From positions 1-64,000 of the forward strand of contig JAEUQR010000129.1 in assembly GCA_016789705.1 (NCBI GenBank): a stretch of DNA of 64,000 nucleotides, read 5' to 3'. The stretch is from Acidobacteriota bacterium (lineage in GTDB: Bacteria; Acidobacteriota; Vicinamibacteria; Vicinamibacterales; UBA2999). The position numbers were made by a program, and so were the translations under genes. A model generated the notes under the pieces. The model made no database searches. It was given only the letters and a program-made list of their open reading frames with translations, and had not been told where the DNA came from. Positions 42,801-53,066 of the stretch are shown here, piece by piece. Position 1 is the first letter of the stretch. Every line of letters begins with the position of its first letter.

Positions 42801-43697
42801 TCAGCGCAGCGTGAACGACAGTTCGAGCACGACACGCACCGCCACCGGCTCGCCGAGACGCATGCCGGGCGCGAACCGCCACTGCCGCGCCGCCTTGATG
42901 GCTTCCTGGTCCAGACCGAACACCGAGTCGAGCGACTTGAGCACTTCGACGCGGCCCACCGACCCATCGGGCAGCACCACCGCGCGCAGCTGCACCACCC
43001 CCTGGACCTTGGCGCGCATCGCCTCGGCCGTATAGACGGGCTTGATTTCCTTGAGGAGTCGTGGCGAGCTGACGCCGTTGCCGATGTCGTACTCGCCGCC
43101 ACCCACGCCGCGCGTGTTGCCGGGCCCGAGGCCCACGCCGTCGCCGGACCCGGAACCGCCGCCGGTGCCCGTGCCGCCGCCCCCGCCAGAGCCGCTGCCG
43201 GCCGAGGTGGCCCCAGGCGACTCGGCCATGATGGCCCCGGGCGCCTCCGTGGGCGCGGCCGCGGTCTGCACCGCCGGAATGAGCGTCTCCTGGGGCGGCT
43301 CTTCGGTCTTCGGTTCTTCCTTCACGGGTTCCGGCTCAACGGCCACCGGAACGCTGACCTTTTCCTTGCCGGGCAACTCGACCGCTTTCGGGGGTTCCGG
43401 CGTGTTATCACCGCCGCCACCACCGCCGCCACCAGGACCTTCCTCGGCAATCCAGACGATGTCGTCGGGCAGGCGCTCGGGGATGAACTCGGCGACCTGG
43501 GGCCGCGGCATGTACCGCACGGCCAAGAAGACCAGCACGATCATCGCGACGTGCGACGCCACGGACGCGCCAAAGGCGCCCCCCATGCGCTGCTGCTCGA
43601 AGTCGAACGACACTTCGTGCGGTCGATCGAGCAGGATGTGCGTCGGGCGGGCGGACCCCCGGCGAGCGTTGGCGGCCGTGCTCTGTGGTTCGGACAT
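42801..43697 (-). CDS. tonB: TonB energy transducer
   Basis: Couples the inner-membrane proton gradient to TonB-dependent outer-membrane receptors. The 298-residue protein has a cytoplasmic N-terminus, one membrane helix (about 47-63, ASHVAMIVLVFLAVRYM), a long Pro/Glu- then Gly/Ser-rich periplasmic spacer (about 85-200), and a C-terminal TonB fold from about 212 with IKPVYTAEAMRAKVQGVVQL and EAIKAARQWRFAPG. ExbB/ExbD are not in the window. The start at 43697 is 181 nt from the divergent tatA start. Confidence 0.92.
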   Translation of the reverse strand: MSEPQSTAANARRGSARPTHILLDRPHEVSFDFEQQRMGGAFGASVASHVAMIVLVFLAVRYMPRPQVAEFIPERLPDDIVWIAEEGPGGGGGGGGDNTPEPPKAVELPGKEKVSVPVAVEPEPVKEEPKTEEPPQETLIPAVQTAAAPTEAPGAIMAESPGATSAGSGSGGGGGTGTGGGSGSGDGVGLGPGNTRGVGGGEYDIGNGVSSPRLLKEIKPVYTAEAMRAKVQGVVQLRAVVLPDGSVGRVEVLKSLDSVFGLDQEAIKAARQWRFAPGMRLGEPVAVRVVLELSFTLR

Positions 43698-43863
43698 GCG
43701 CGGTCAGCGAAGGGGACGGGCGGCGCGTGCCTCAATTCTGACCGACGCTTCTCGCCGGAGACAAGGGCAATCGACAGGCGCGGCCGTCCGATCCGCGTCC
43801 TCTTCCCTTTGGACGCCGTCCGGCGCGTCATGGGCGCATCGTCCGGCGGACACCGTCGAGCGG

Positions 43864-43872
43864 TGCTAGAAT
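43864..43872 (+). promoter_or_regulatory. Extended -10 promoter of tatA (leaderless spacing)
   Basis: TG-C-TAGAAT at 43864-43872. The hexamer ends 6 nt before ATG 43879, so the tatA transcript is predicted to start on its first codon. There is no Shine-Dalgarno sequence before the ATG. The 43698-43863 stretch shows nothing else beyond possible tonB promoter sequence. Confidence 0.6.
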
Positions 43873-43878
43873 CTGGGC

Positions 43879-44052
43879 ATGGCCACGCACGCACTTGCTC
43901 TCTTCGGGCCGATCGGGTTGCCGGAGATGCTCATCATCCTGGCGATCGTCATCCTGATCTTCGGCGCCAACCGTCTGCCGGAACTCGGCCGGGGCATCGG
44001 CGCGGGCATCAAGAACTTCAAGTCCGGCATGAAGGACGAAAGCCCGAAGTAA
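43879..44052 (+). CDS. tatA: Sec-independent translocase subunit TatA
   Basis: Pore-forming subunit of the twin-arginine system. The 57-residue product has the TatA plan: short periplasmic N-terminus, membrane helix (about 14-29, [16 protein letters not shown]), the [14 protein letters not shown] hinge, and an amphipathic helix with [11 protein letters not shown]. TatB would be longer and usually begins with GFxEL; TatA is the better fit at this length. TatC is not in the window. ATG 43879 is fixed by the -10 box. Monocistronic; convergent with selB. Confidence 0.93.
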   Translation: MATHALALFGPIGLPEMLIILAIVILIFGANRLPELGRGIGAGIKNFKSGMKDESPK

Positions 44053-44080
44053 GACCCGTTGTCGCCGCTGCCAGGCGGCG

Positions 44081-45994
44081 TCACAGCACGATGCGCGCGT
44101 CGCCCACGCGGCGTGTCACTCGCTCCCTATCCAGATACTCCAGCAGCGGAATCGCGTACTTGCGCGTGACGTTGTAGGTGTCCTTGAAGGTCTTCACGTC
44201 CACCGTCGCCCGGCCGTCCGGCGCCGCGTCCCTCCGGGCACGAATCTCCCCCTTCAGCCGCTCAAGCACCTCGACGTGGTACACGAGCGTGTCGATGCGC
44301 ACGAGCGTCTTCGCCTTGACGAGGAGCTGCAGCAGCGTCTCGATCACCGCGGCCGGCCGCCGGGCCTCGCCCGGCAGCGCGACCACGTCCGGCGGCGCCA
44401 GGCCGGCGTCGCGGAAGCGCTGGTCGAGCCAGGCACGCGTGGCCTCGTCCTCCGCCGACAACGCCACGCGGTGCGAGGCCAGCGCCAGCGTGTCGGTGGC
44501 CACGATCCGGCCAGCCGCCGCGAGCGACCCGACGACGCTGTCCACCACCGGCGGCGGCACCGCGCGGAACCAGCGGCCGCGCGCGTCTTCCAGGCCCGGT
44601 CCCGCGGCGAGCGGCTGGGCGCGGTGGAACTCGGCGAGCCCGGCGAGCATCGTCGCAATCGGTCGCACCAGCGCCGCCGAGGCCACGACCCAGTCACCGC
44701 CGCGCACGGCTGCGTCCGCGGCCACCAGCCGGTCGACGACGGCGAGGACCTCCGCGCGCGTCGCGCCCACGCGCCGCGCCAGGTCCGGCACGGACACCCC
44801 CGACGGTCCGGCGGACGTGACGAGCACCCCAATCGCGGCGGCACGGTCGGCGAGGACGTCGCGCTGCACGGCCAGTGCCGCCATGCGGGCCACCCCGCGC
44901 GGGGTGCGTACACCGGGCCGCGGCGGCAGCGGGTCGAGCACAACACCGCCACCGATTGTGACGAGCGGCGAATAGCTGCGCACGATGAGGCGGTCACCGC
45001 GAGTGAGCACGGCCGGCGCTTCGAAGCGCAGCCGCACGTCGGCCTCGCCGCCGGCCGCGACCACCCCCGCCTCCCCCGCCACCGACACCCGCGCCAGCAG
45101 TTCCGCGGTGCCCTGGTGCACGCGCACACGCGCGCCGTGCTTGAGCGTGGCGCCCGGCAACATCGTCAGATGCACATCGGCGCGCCGGGTCGCGGCGAGC
45201 GCACCGGGCGTCGCCAGGACGCTCCCGCGCGGCACGTCGGCCACGTCGACGCCGGCCAGATTCACGGCCACCCGCTTGCCTGCCGTGACGCGTGGCCGCG
45301 CGCCGCCGTGCATGTGCAGGCCCCGGACCTTGACGAGCCGCTCGTCGGGCAGCAGCGCCAGTTCGTCATCGACGGCGATGGTGCCGTGCACGAGCGTGCC
45401 GGTGACCACGGTGCCGAAGCCCTTCAGCGTGAAGGCGCGGTCGACGGGCAGGCGCGCCGCGCCGCGATCGTTGCGTGTCGGGACGTCGCGCGCCAGCGCG
45501 GCAATCGCGCGCCGCAGCACGTCGAGGCCGTCGCCCGTGCGGGCCGACACCGACACGATCGGCGCGCCCTCGAGGAACGAACCGGCGACCAGCTCGCGCA
45601 CCTCCTCGATCACGAGCTCCGTCATCCCCGGCTCGGCCGCATCCGTCTTCGTGACGACGACGAGGCCGCGCCCCACGTCGAGCAGCCGGCAGATGTCGAA
45701 GTGCTCGCGCGTCTGCGGCATCACCGATTCGTCGGCGGCGACGACAAGCAGCACGAGGTCGATGCCGCCCACACCGGCCAGCATGGCGCGTACGAAGCGT
45801 TCATGCCCGGGCACGTCCACGAACGACGCCATCACGTCGTCGGCCACCGGCGCATGCGCGAAACCGAGCTCGATGGTGATCCCGCGCGCCTTCTCTTCCT
45901 TCAGGCGATCAGGGTCGGTGCCCGTCAGCGCCGTGACGAGCGCGCTCTTTCCGTGGTCGATGTGCCCGGCCGTGCCCACGACGATCGTGCGCAT
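44081..45994 (-). CDS. selB: Selenocysteine-specific elongation factor SelB
   Basis: GTPase that brings selenocysteinyl-tRNA to UGA codons marked by a SECIS hairpin. The 637-residue protein begins with an EF-Tu-like G domain: [20 protein letters not shown] (6-25), [15 protein letters not shown] (about 57-71) and VVTKTDAAE (about 112). Domains 2-3 follow with [13 protein letters not shown]. The C-terminal region (about 380-637) has the winged-helix repeats that bind SECIS RNA, the last being [20 protein letters not shown]. selA, selD and selC are not in the window. TGATG shares a base with the rnr stop. Confidence 0.93.
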   Translation of the reverse strand: MRTIVVGTAGHIDHGKSALVTALTGTDPDRLKEEKARGITIELGFAHAPVADDVMASFVDVPGHERFVRAMLAGVGGIDLVLLVVAADESVMPQTREHFDICRLLDVGRGLVVVTKTDAAEPGMTELVIEEVRELVAGSFLEGAPIVSVSARTGDGLDVLRRAIAALARDVPTRNDRGAARLPVDRAFTLKGFGTVVTGTLVHGTIAVDDELALLPDERLVKVRGLHMHGGARPRVTAGKRVAVNLAGVDVADVPRGSVLATPGALAATRRADVHLTMLPGATLKHGARVRVHQGTAELLARVSVAGEAGVVAAGGEADVRLRFEAPAVLTRGDRLIVRSYSPLVTIGGGVVLDPLPPRPGVRTPRGVARMAALAVQRDVLADRAAAIGVLVTSAGPSGVSVPDLARRVGATRAEVLAVVDRLVAADAAVRGGDWVVASAALVRPIATMLAGLAEFHRAQPLAAGPGLEDARGRWFRAVPPPVVDSVVGSLAAAGRIVATDTLALASHRVALSAEDEATRAWLDQRFRDAGLAPPDVVALPGEARRPAAVIETLLQLLVKAKTLVRIDTLVYHVEVLERLKGEIRARRDAAPDGRATVDVKTFKDTYNVTRKYAIPLLEYLDRERVTRRVGDARIVL

Positions 45995-48273
45995 CAGCGG
46001 CCGCCCCGCTTCTTCGCGCTCCGCTCGCGGCGGCCGTCGCGCCGCCGCTTCCCCGTGCGCGGCGGCGCCGGGCGGCCCTTCTTCGGCGAGGCGTGGCTGC
46101 GCCTGGGGCCGCGCGTCCGCTCGTCCCGACGTACCCGCTCGAGCACTTCGGCGATGCCGAGCTCGACCTGGCGGCGGTCCATGTCGACCCGGAGCACCTG
46201 CACACGGACGCCGTCGCCCAGGCGGAAGATCCGCTGCGTGCGCTCGCCGAAGAGCACACGCGCCTGCTCGTCGAAGCGGTAGAAGTCGTCGGCGAGCGTC
46301 GAGACGTGCACCAGGCCCTCGACGAAGTGGTCGGTCATCTGCACGAACAGGCCGAACGCGGTCACACCCGTGACGTAGCCGGCGAAGACTTCGCCGACCT
46401 TGTCGGTCATGAAGCGGACCTTCTTCCACTGCAGGAGCTCACGCTCGGCCTCCTGCGCGCGCCGCTCCATCGCCGAGGTGTGCTGCGCCACTTCGGGCAG
46501 CGCCTCCTCGAGCTCGGCGCGCCGCTCCTCGTCGGCGAGGCCGTGCCGCAGCTCGCGCAGGACGCGGTGCACGACGAGGTCCGGGTAGCGACGGATCGGC
46601 GACGTGAAGTGGGTATAGGTGTGCGCGGCGAGCCCGAAGTGACCGAGGTTCTGGGCGTCGTAGCGCGCCTTCTGCATCGTGCGCAGCATGAGGAAGGCAA
46701 TCGGACGTTCCTCGGGCGTGCCCTTGATGCGATCCACAAGCCGCTGGAAGTCGCGCGGATGCACGCCGCCGGGCGCGGCCTCGAGACCGACGCCGAGCGA
46801 CGAGACGAAGTCCTCGAACTCGAGCACGCGCAGCGGTTCCGGCGCCTCGTGCACGCGGTAGAGCGACGGCATCCCCTGCGCTTCGAGGTGCGCGGCCACC
46901 GTTTCGTTGGCGAGGAGCATGAACTCCTCGATGAGCCGGTGGGCGACGTTGCGCTCGGCGGCGACGATGTCGAAGATGGCGCCGTCCGCGTCTACCCGTA
47001 CCTCGGCCTCCGGCAGGTCGAAGTCGATCGACCCGCGGCGGCGGCGGCGTCCGTTCAGCACGGTGAAGAGCTCGTGCATCAGCTCGAAGGTGGGCACGAG
47101 CGCGTGGTAGGTCTCGCGCAACGCCGGGTCGCGTTCGGCGACGATGCCGTTGACGGCGGTGTAGGTCATGCGCGCCCGGCTGTGGATGACGCCGTCGTGC
47201 AGTTCGTAGCGCACCACGTCCCCCTGACGGTTCACCTCCATCAGGCAGCTCTGCACGAGCCGATCGACGTGCGGATTCAGACTGCAGACGCCGGTCGCCA
47301 GTTCGTGCGGGAACATGTGCACGGCGCGCTCGGGGAAATACACCGAGGTGCCGCGCTCGAAACCGTCGAGGTCGAGCGCGCTGCCCTCGCGCACGTAGTG
47401 CGCCACGTCGGCGATGTGCACGCCGAGCCAGTAATGCCCGTTCGGCCGCCGCGTGAGGGAGATGGCGTCGTCGAAGTCGCGGGCGTGCTCGCCGTCGATC
47501 GTGACCACGATGTCGCCGCGAAAATCGGTGCGGCCGGCGATTTCGTGCGGATGCACGGCCGCGTCACGGGCCCGCGCTTCGGCCACCGCGTCGGGCGCGT
47601 GGTCGTCGGGGATCCCATGTTTGCGCAGCACGACCTCGGTATCGACGCCGGGATCGTCGAGCGGACCCAGCACCTCCACGACGCGGCCGGCGGCATCGGC
47701 CGTCGGGCCGGGCCAGCGCGTGATCTCGACGGTGACCATGTCGCCGTCGGCGGCCTCGAGCAGCGCGTCGGCCGGCACGCGGATATCGGTGTCGAGCCGC
47801 GCATCGAAGGGCCGCACGAGCGCCACGCCGCGACGGTCGCGCCGTACCTGGCCCACGATCCGCGCGCTGCGGCGCTCCCGCACTTCGAGGATGCGGCCTT
47901 CGAGACGACCGGTCTCACGCCCCGACTCGACGCGCGCGACGACGCGGTCACCGTGCATGGCGCCGCCGCGGCGCGAGGCCGGGATGAATACATCGGGCCC
48001 GCCGCCCTCCGGCAGCACGAAGGCGATGCCGCTGGCGTGTCCCTGCAGCCGCCCCGTGACGTCGTGCACGCGGTCGGGCAGCGTGTAGCGGTTGCCGCGC
48101 ACGACGACGAGCGCGCCTTCGGCCACGAGCGCCTTCAGCTCTCGGCGGAACGTCGCCTGCACCTCGCGAGGGATCGCGAGCTGGCGTGCCAGATCGCGGG
48201 TCGTCGCCGGCGGACCGGCCGCCGCGCGGAGCTGTTCGAGGAGGTGATGACGATCGAGCGCAGGCACGGGCAC
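45994..48273 (-). CDS. rnr: Ribonuclease R (RNB family exoribonuclease)
   Basis: Processive 3'-5' exoribonuclease that degrades structured RNA. The 759-residue protein has an N-terminal winged-helix region (to about 65), two cold-shock domains, the RNB catalytic domain (about 255-580; the acidic cluster [11 protein letters not shown] holds the metal-binding Asp residues, and [15 protein letters not shown] closes the domain) and an S1 domain with [18 protein letters not shown] (about 645). The last about 45 residues are a Lys/Arg-rich tail, common in RNase R and used for structured RNA. GTG 48273 or the in-frame GTG 48267 could start it. Confidence 0.95.
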   Translation of the reverse strand: MPVPALDRHHLLEQLRAAAGPPATTRDLARQLAIPREVQATFRRELKALVAEGALVVVRGNRYTLPDRVHDVTGRLQGHASGIAFVLPEGGGPDVFIPASRRGGAMHGDRVVARVESGRETGRLEGRILEVRERRSARIVGQVRRDRRGVALVRPFDARLDTDIRVPADALLEAADGDMVTVEITRWPGPTADAAGRVVEVLGPLDDPGVDTEVVLRKHGIPDDHAPDAVAEARARDAAVHPHEIAGRTDFRGDIVVTIDGEHARDFDDAISLTRRPNGHYWLGVHIADVAHYVREGSALDLDGFERGTSVYFPERAVHMFPHELATGVCSLNPHVDRLVQSCLMEVNRQGDVVRYELHDGVIHSRARMTYTAVNGIVAERDPALRETYHALVPTFELMHELFTVLNGRRRRRGSIDFDLPEAEVRVDADGAIFDIVAAERNVAHRLIEEFMLLANETVAAHLEAQGMPSLYRVHEAPEPLRVLEFEDFVSSLGVGLEAAPGGVHPRDFQRLVDRIKGTPEERPIAFLMLRTMQKARYDAQNLGHFGLAAHTYTHFTSPIRRYPDLVVHRVLRELRHGLADEERRAELEEALPEVAQHTSAMERRAQEAERELLQWKKVRFMTDKVGEVFAGYVTGVTAFGLFVQMTDHFVEGLVHVSTLADDFYRFDEQARVLFGERTQRIFRLGDGVRVQVLRVDMDRRQVELGIAEVLERVRRDERTRGPRRSHASPKKGRPAPPRTGKRRRDGRRERSAKKRGGR

Positions 48274-48306
48274 AGTCGCGGCGCCGACGGCCGCGGCCCA
48301 AGCGTA

Positions 48307-49641
48307 TCAGGCCGGGCCGGTGAGCAGCACCTGCAGATCGCCGACGTTCGTGCCGGTGGGCCCGAGACACACGAGGTCACCGGTGGCGTCGAGGTAGCGA
48401 TACGCGTCGTTGTCGTCGAGGGCCCGCGCCGCATCGACCCCGGCGGTGACGGCGCGCGCCGCCGTCGCTGCGTCCACGATGGCGCCGGCCGCATCGGTCG
48501 GGCCGTCGATGCCATCGGTGCCGATTGACGCCACGACGGTGGCGCCGCCGTGCGCCGCCAGCGTCTCCACGAGTGCGACGGCGAACTCCTGGTTCCGGCC
48601 GCCGCGCCCATGGCCGCGCACGCGCACGGTGGTCTCGCCGCTCGTGATGAGTGCACACGGCCGGCCCGCTGTCGCAGTGGCGGCGAGTGCCGTCCGCCAC
48701 CACAGCAGAGCGGCGGTTCGCGCTTCGCCGGTAATCGGCGGGTCGAGCACGATCGGGGTGTAGCCGCGGGCGGCAGCCGCCGTGGCCGCTCCGGCCATCG
48801 CCTGGCGGCGGCCGCCGATGACCTCGGCCGTCGCGCGCGCCAGCCGCGAGTCCCCGGCCTTCGGCGTCTCGGGCAAGGCGCCACGGCGTCCGGCCTCGAG
48901 AATCGCCCGCACCTCGGCCGGCAGGCCGTCCCAGCCGCCATACCGCTCGACAGCCGCCGCGGCGTCGGCCCAGGTCGAACCGTCGGGTACGGACGGCCCC
49001 GAGCCGATCACGCTGAGATCGTCGCCAATCACGTCCGAGATGGCGAAGGTCACGACCGTCCCGGGACACGACGCGGCCAGGCGGCCGCCCTTCACGCGCG
49101 ACAGGTGCTTGCGCACGGCGTTGAGCGCCGTGATGTCGGCCCCGCCCGTCATGACGTGCGCCACGGCCCGCTGCTTGACGGCGAGCGTCACCCCCTCAAT
49201 CGGCGCCGCCATGAGCGCGCTTGCGCCCCCGGAGAGCAGGCAGACGAGGCATCCCTCCGGCGGGACGCGGGCGGCCAGCGTGAGCGCGAGACGAGCGCCC
49301 TCTTCGCTGCCGGCGGTGGCAAACGGATGCCCGCCCTCGACGAACGACGCGGGCAGGTGCCAGTTGTTCGGACGATGCGGCGCGATGACGAGTCCGTGCG
49401 CGACGGGCCAGGGCGGAGCGGCGGCAAACGTCTCGTACATCCCGGCCGCCGCCTTCCCCACCGCGATGACGTGCAGGCCGCCGCCGTGCGTCGGGCCCGG
49501 AAGGCGCCGCACGGCATCGGCCACGCGCGGCATGAGCACACGGGGCGACACCGCATCGACACCGGCGGCGGCGATGGCGAGCGCATCAGCGCGACGGGAG
49601 CCGCCGAGGGCGGCTAGTTGATGCGGAGCGGGTCGGTCCAA
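48307..49641 (-). CDS. Glycerate 2-kinase (MOFRL/GckA family)
   Basis: Phosphorylates D-glycerate to 2-phosphoglycerate. The frame encodes 444 residues in the two-domain DUF4147-MOFRL layout: VIAVGKAAAGMYETFAA (about 58-74), VCLLSGGASALMAAPIEGV, LNAVRKHLSRVKGGRLAA, ISDVIGDDLSVIGSGP and, near the C-terminus, RGHGRGGRNQEFAVALV with GTDGIDGPTDAAGA. The only start before the conserved RADALAI segment is TTG 49641, which overlaps the preceding gene by 28 nt; the next in-frame GTG falls inside the domain. No other glyoxylate or serine-cycle genes adjoin it. Confidence 0.88.
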   Translation of the reverse strand: MDRPAPHQLAALGGSRRADALAIAAAGVDAVSPRVLMPRVADAVRRLPGPTHGGGLHVIAVGKAAAGMYETFAAAPPWPVAHGLVIAPHRPNNWHLPASFVEGGHPFATAGSEEGARLALTLAARVPPEGCLVCLLSGGASALMAAPIEGVTLAVKQRAVAHVMTGGADITALNAVRKHLSRVKGGRLAASCPGTVVTFAISDVIGDDLSVIGSGPSVPDGSTWADAAAAVERYGGWDGLPAEVRAILEAGRRGALPETPKAGDSRLARATAEVIGGRRQAMAGAATAAAARGYTPIVLDPPITGEARTAALLWWRTALAATATAGRPCALITSGETTVRVRGHGRGGRNQEFAVALVETLAAHGGATVVASIGTDGIDGPTDAAGAIVDAATAARAVTAGVDAARALDDNDAYRYLDATGDLVCLGPTGTNVGDLQVLLTGPA

Positions 49642-49922
49642 GCCGACAGCCTGGTCACGACGTCGAACTCTTTGAGCAGGCGGGCGACGACCACATCGGC
49701 GTCGGCCTTGTGCGAGAGCGCGTCGATCTCCGAGATGATGCGGCAGAGCGCAACTTCAACCGACCGGATGGCGTGTTCCGAGAAGTATTCGCGCTGGGCA
49801 TCCAGGCATTCCTGGTGCTTCACGAATTCTTCACGGTAGAAATCGATGAGGGAGAGTACAGGGACAGCCGGGAGGGGGCGGGCACTCAGGAAGTGCGGCA
49901 TGGGGCCTCGGGTCCTGTGCAT
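49614..49922 (-). CDS. Small protein of unknown function
   Basis: A 102-residue frame (95 if ATG 49901 is the start) that I do not recognise. It is mostly helical and acidic (SLIDFYREEFVKHQECLDAQ, then IRSVEVALCRIISEIDAL, then a C-terminal helix ending in SAWTDPLRIN). No signal peptide or membrane helix. The frame overlaps the glycerate kinase start by 28 nt and starts 44 nt after the ftsX stop. Coding is likely because the alternative frames lack starts and helix-like amino-acid use continues throughout. Confidence 0.6.
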   Translation of the reverse strand: MHRTRGPMPHFLSARPLPAVPVLSLIDFYREEFVKHQECLDAQREYFSEHAIRSVEVALCRIISEIDALSHKADADVVVARLLKEFDVVTRLSAWTDPLRIN

Positions 49923-49965
49923 TCAGTCAGCGTGTCTTCGAGTGTAGGTCGGGCCCCGGCACCTG

Positions 49966-50865
49966 TCAACGGGCCAGCGGGCCTTGCGGATCCCACTTCC
50001 AGGTCGCCAGCAGCCCCGCCGCGGCGCCGACGAGCGCCCCGCCAGCGAGCAGACCTGCGATATCGGTCCAGAGCAATGGCCGGATGGCGTCGGACCCGAG
50101 GGCGGCGGCGAGCGGCCCGAGCGCGCGGCTGAGCGCACGTCCGAGCAGCGCCAGGCCGCCGAGTGCGGCGAGCGCGCCGAGCGCGCCCTGAATGGCGCCT
50201 TCGACCACGAACGGCCCGCGGATGAAGGCCACGGGTGCGCCGACAAGGGCCATGATCCCGATTTCGTCGCGGCGGGCCTCGAACGAGAGGCGCACCACCG
50301 CGACGACCGTCGTGGCTGCGCCGAGCACGAGAGCGAGGGCCGCGAGCCAGCCCGCCGTGCGCAGCGCCGTGATGACGGCGATGAGCCGTGAGAGCCACTG
50401 CCGGTCGAAGCGGACGTCGGCCACGCCGGGCATCGCCGCCAGGCTCGCGGCCAGCGCGTCGGCTCCCGCCATGCCGGCTTCGGAGAGCCGGACTTCGAAC
50501 GACGCCGGAAACGGATTGGCATCGAGCGACGCCGTGACGTCCCCGAGTTCGGGGAACTCGGCGCCGAAACGCGCCAGCGCCTGCTCCTTCGACACCGGCG
50601 TCACGCCGGCCGCCAGTCCGCTTCGATCGATCACCTGGCGGATGGCGGCCTGCTCCGCCTCGGTCACGACGTCATCCAGGTAGACGGAGACCTCCGCGGC
50701 TTCCGACCATCCGCCGGCCACACGTTCGACCGTGCCGGAGACGACGCGGAACGCGCCGAGCATGGCAAACGCCACGGCAATCGTGGCAATCGAGAGCAGC
50801 AGCGTCCAGCGGGCGCGGGCCAGGCTGGCCACCGCCTCCTGCCACGCGTAGGCCAGCGCCCTCAT
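49966..50865 (-). CDS. ftsX: Cell division ABC-transporter permease FtsX
   Basis: Membrane partner of FtsE, controlling periplasmic murein hydrolases at the septum. The 299-residue protein has four helices (about 20-40, 168-192, 225-245 and 272-292) and the large extracytoplasmic loop (about 45-165) with the usual VSVYLDD and GVADVRFDRQWLSRL segments. ATGA overlap with ftsE (50862-50865) couples the two. In many phyla FtsX partners an amidase activator, which is not adjacent here. Confidence 0.93.
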   Translation of the reverse strand: MRALAYAWQEAVASLARARWTLLLSIATIAVAFAMLGAFRVVSGTVERVAGGWSEAAEVSVYLDDVVTEAEQAAIRQVIDRSGLAAGVTPVSKEQALARFGAEFPELGDVTASLDANPFPASFEVRLSEAGMAGADALAASLAAMPGVADVRFDRQWLSRLIAVITALRTAGWLAALALVLGAATTVVAVVRLSFEARRDEIGIMALVGAPVAFIRGPFVVEGAIQGALGALAALGGLALLGRALSRALGPLAAALGSDAIRPLLWTDIAGLLAGGALVGAAAGLLATWKWDPQGPLAR

Positions 50866-51524
50866 GCGTCGGCCCTCGCTCCGCGCGTCGACTCGAGGTG
50901 CAGCACGCGCCGCCCGACGTGCGCGATGAGCGCGCGGTCGTGGGTGGCGACGAGCACCGTCGTGCCGGCAGCGTTGATGTCGCGGAAGACATCCATGATC
51001 TCGAGCGACAGGTCGGGGTCGAGGTTGCCTGTCGGCTCATCGGCCAGCACGACCTGCGGCTCGTTCACGAGCGCGCGGGCGATGGCGATGCGCTGCTGCT
51101 CTCCGCCCGACAGCTCCGGCGGATACGCGAGGGCGCGGTGCTGCAGGCCGACACCTTTCAACACCTGATACGTGCGCCGGCGCTGCTGCTCGACCGGCAC
51201 ACCCAGCACCCGCATCACGAAGGCGACGTTGTCGAAGACCGTCTTCGTCGGGATGAGTTTGAAGTCCTGGAAGACGACGCCGAGCGAGCGCCGGTACGCC
51301 TGCACCTCGCGGGTCGAGAGCGTCGCCAGTTCACGGCCGCCCACGGTGAGCGTGCCCTCGGTGGGCACCTCCTGGCGTAGCAGCAGGCGCAGCAGCGTGG
51401 ATTTGCCGGCGCCGCTTGGTCCGGTAAGGAACACGAACTCGCCCTTCTCCACCGCGAAGGACAGGCGGTCGAGCGCGGTGACGTCGGTGCCGTAGACCTT
51501 GGTGACGTTGTGGAGTTCGATCAC
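50862..51524 (-). CDS. ftsE: Cell division ATP-binding protein FtsE
   Basis: ABC ATPase that powers FtsX. The 220-residue protein has Walker A GPSGAGKST (35-43), the Q loop VVFQDFKLIP, the signature LSGGEQQRIAIARAL (about 137-151), Walker B VVLADEPTGNLDP (about 160-172) and the switch His in VATHDRAL. The FtsE-like start IELHNVTKVYG is clear. GTG 51524 lies about 38 nt after a predicted start from an extended -10 box. Confidence 0.95.
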   Translation of the reverse strand: MIELHNVTKVYGTDVTALDRLSFAVEKGEFVFLTGPSGAGKSTLLRLLLRQEVPTEGTLTVGGRELATLSTREVQAYRRSLGVVFQDFKLIPTKTVFDNVAFVMRVLGVPVEQQRRRTYQVLKGVGLQHRALAYPPELSGGEQQRIAIARALVNEPQVVLADEPTGNLDPDLSLEIMDVFRDINAAGTTVLVATHDRALIAHVGRRVLHLESTRGARADA

Positions 51525-51569
51525 GGGAAGTGGCGCCGGCGGCGCGGCCGTCGCGCCGCCGCCGCGGAC

Positions 51570-51578
51570 ATAGTAGCA
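51570..51578 (-). promoter_or_regulatory. Extended -10 promoter of ftsEX
   Basis: Minus strand TG-C-TACTAT, reading 51578 to 51570, in the 81-nt gap between gatB and ftsE. Predicted transcript start is near 51563. The rest of the gap is very GC-rich (51530-51562) and shows no other element. Confidence 0.45.
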
Positions 51579-51605
51579 GGGCGCACGACGCGCCGCCGAC
51601 CGAAA

Positions 51606-53062
<1,457 letters not shown>

Positions 53063-53066
<4 letters not shown>

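Noticed and set aside
46093-48528. Plus-strand open frame of 811 codons
   Set aside because: Antisense to rnr; no domain, no promoter or ribosome site.
51530-51562. GC-rich inverted stretch before ftsE as a terminator
   Set aside because: It can fold but has no T tract on either strand, so it is more likely leader sequence.
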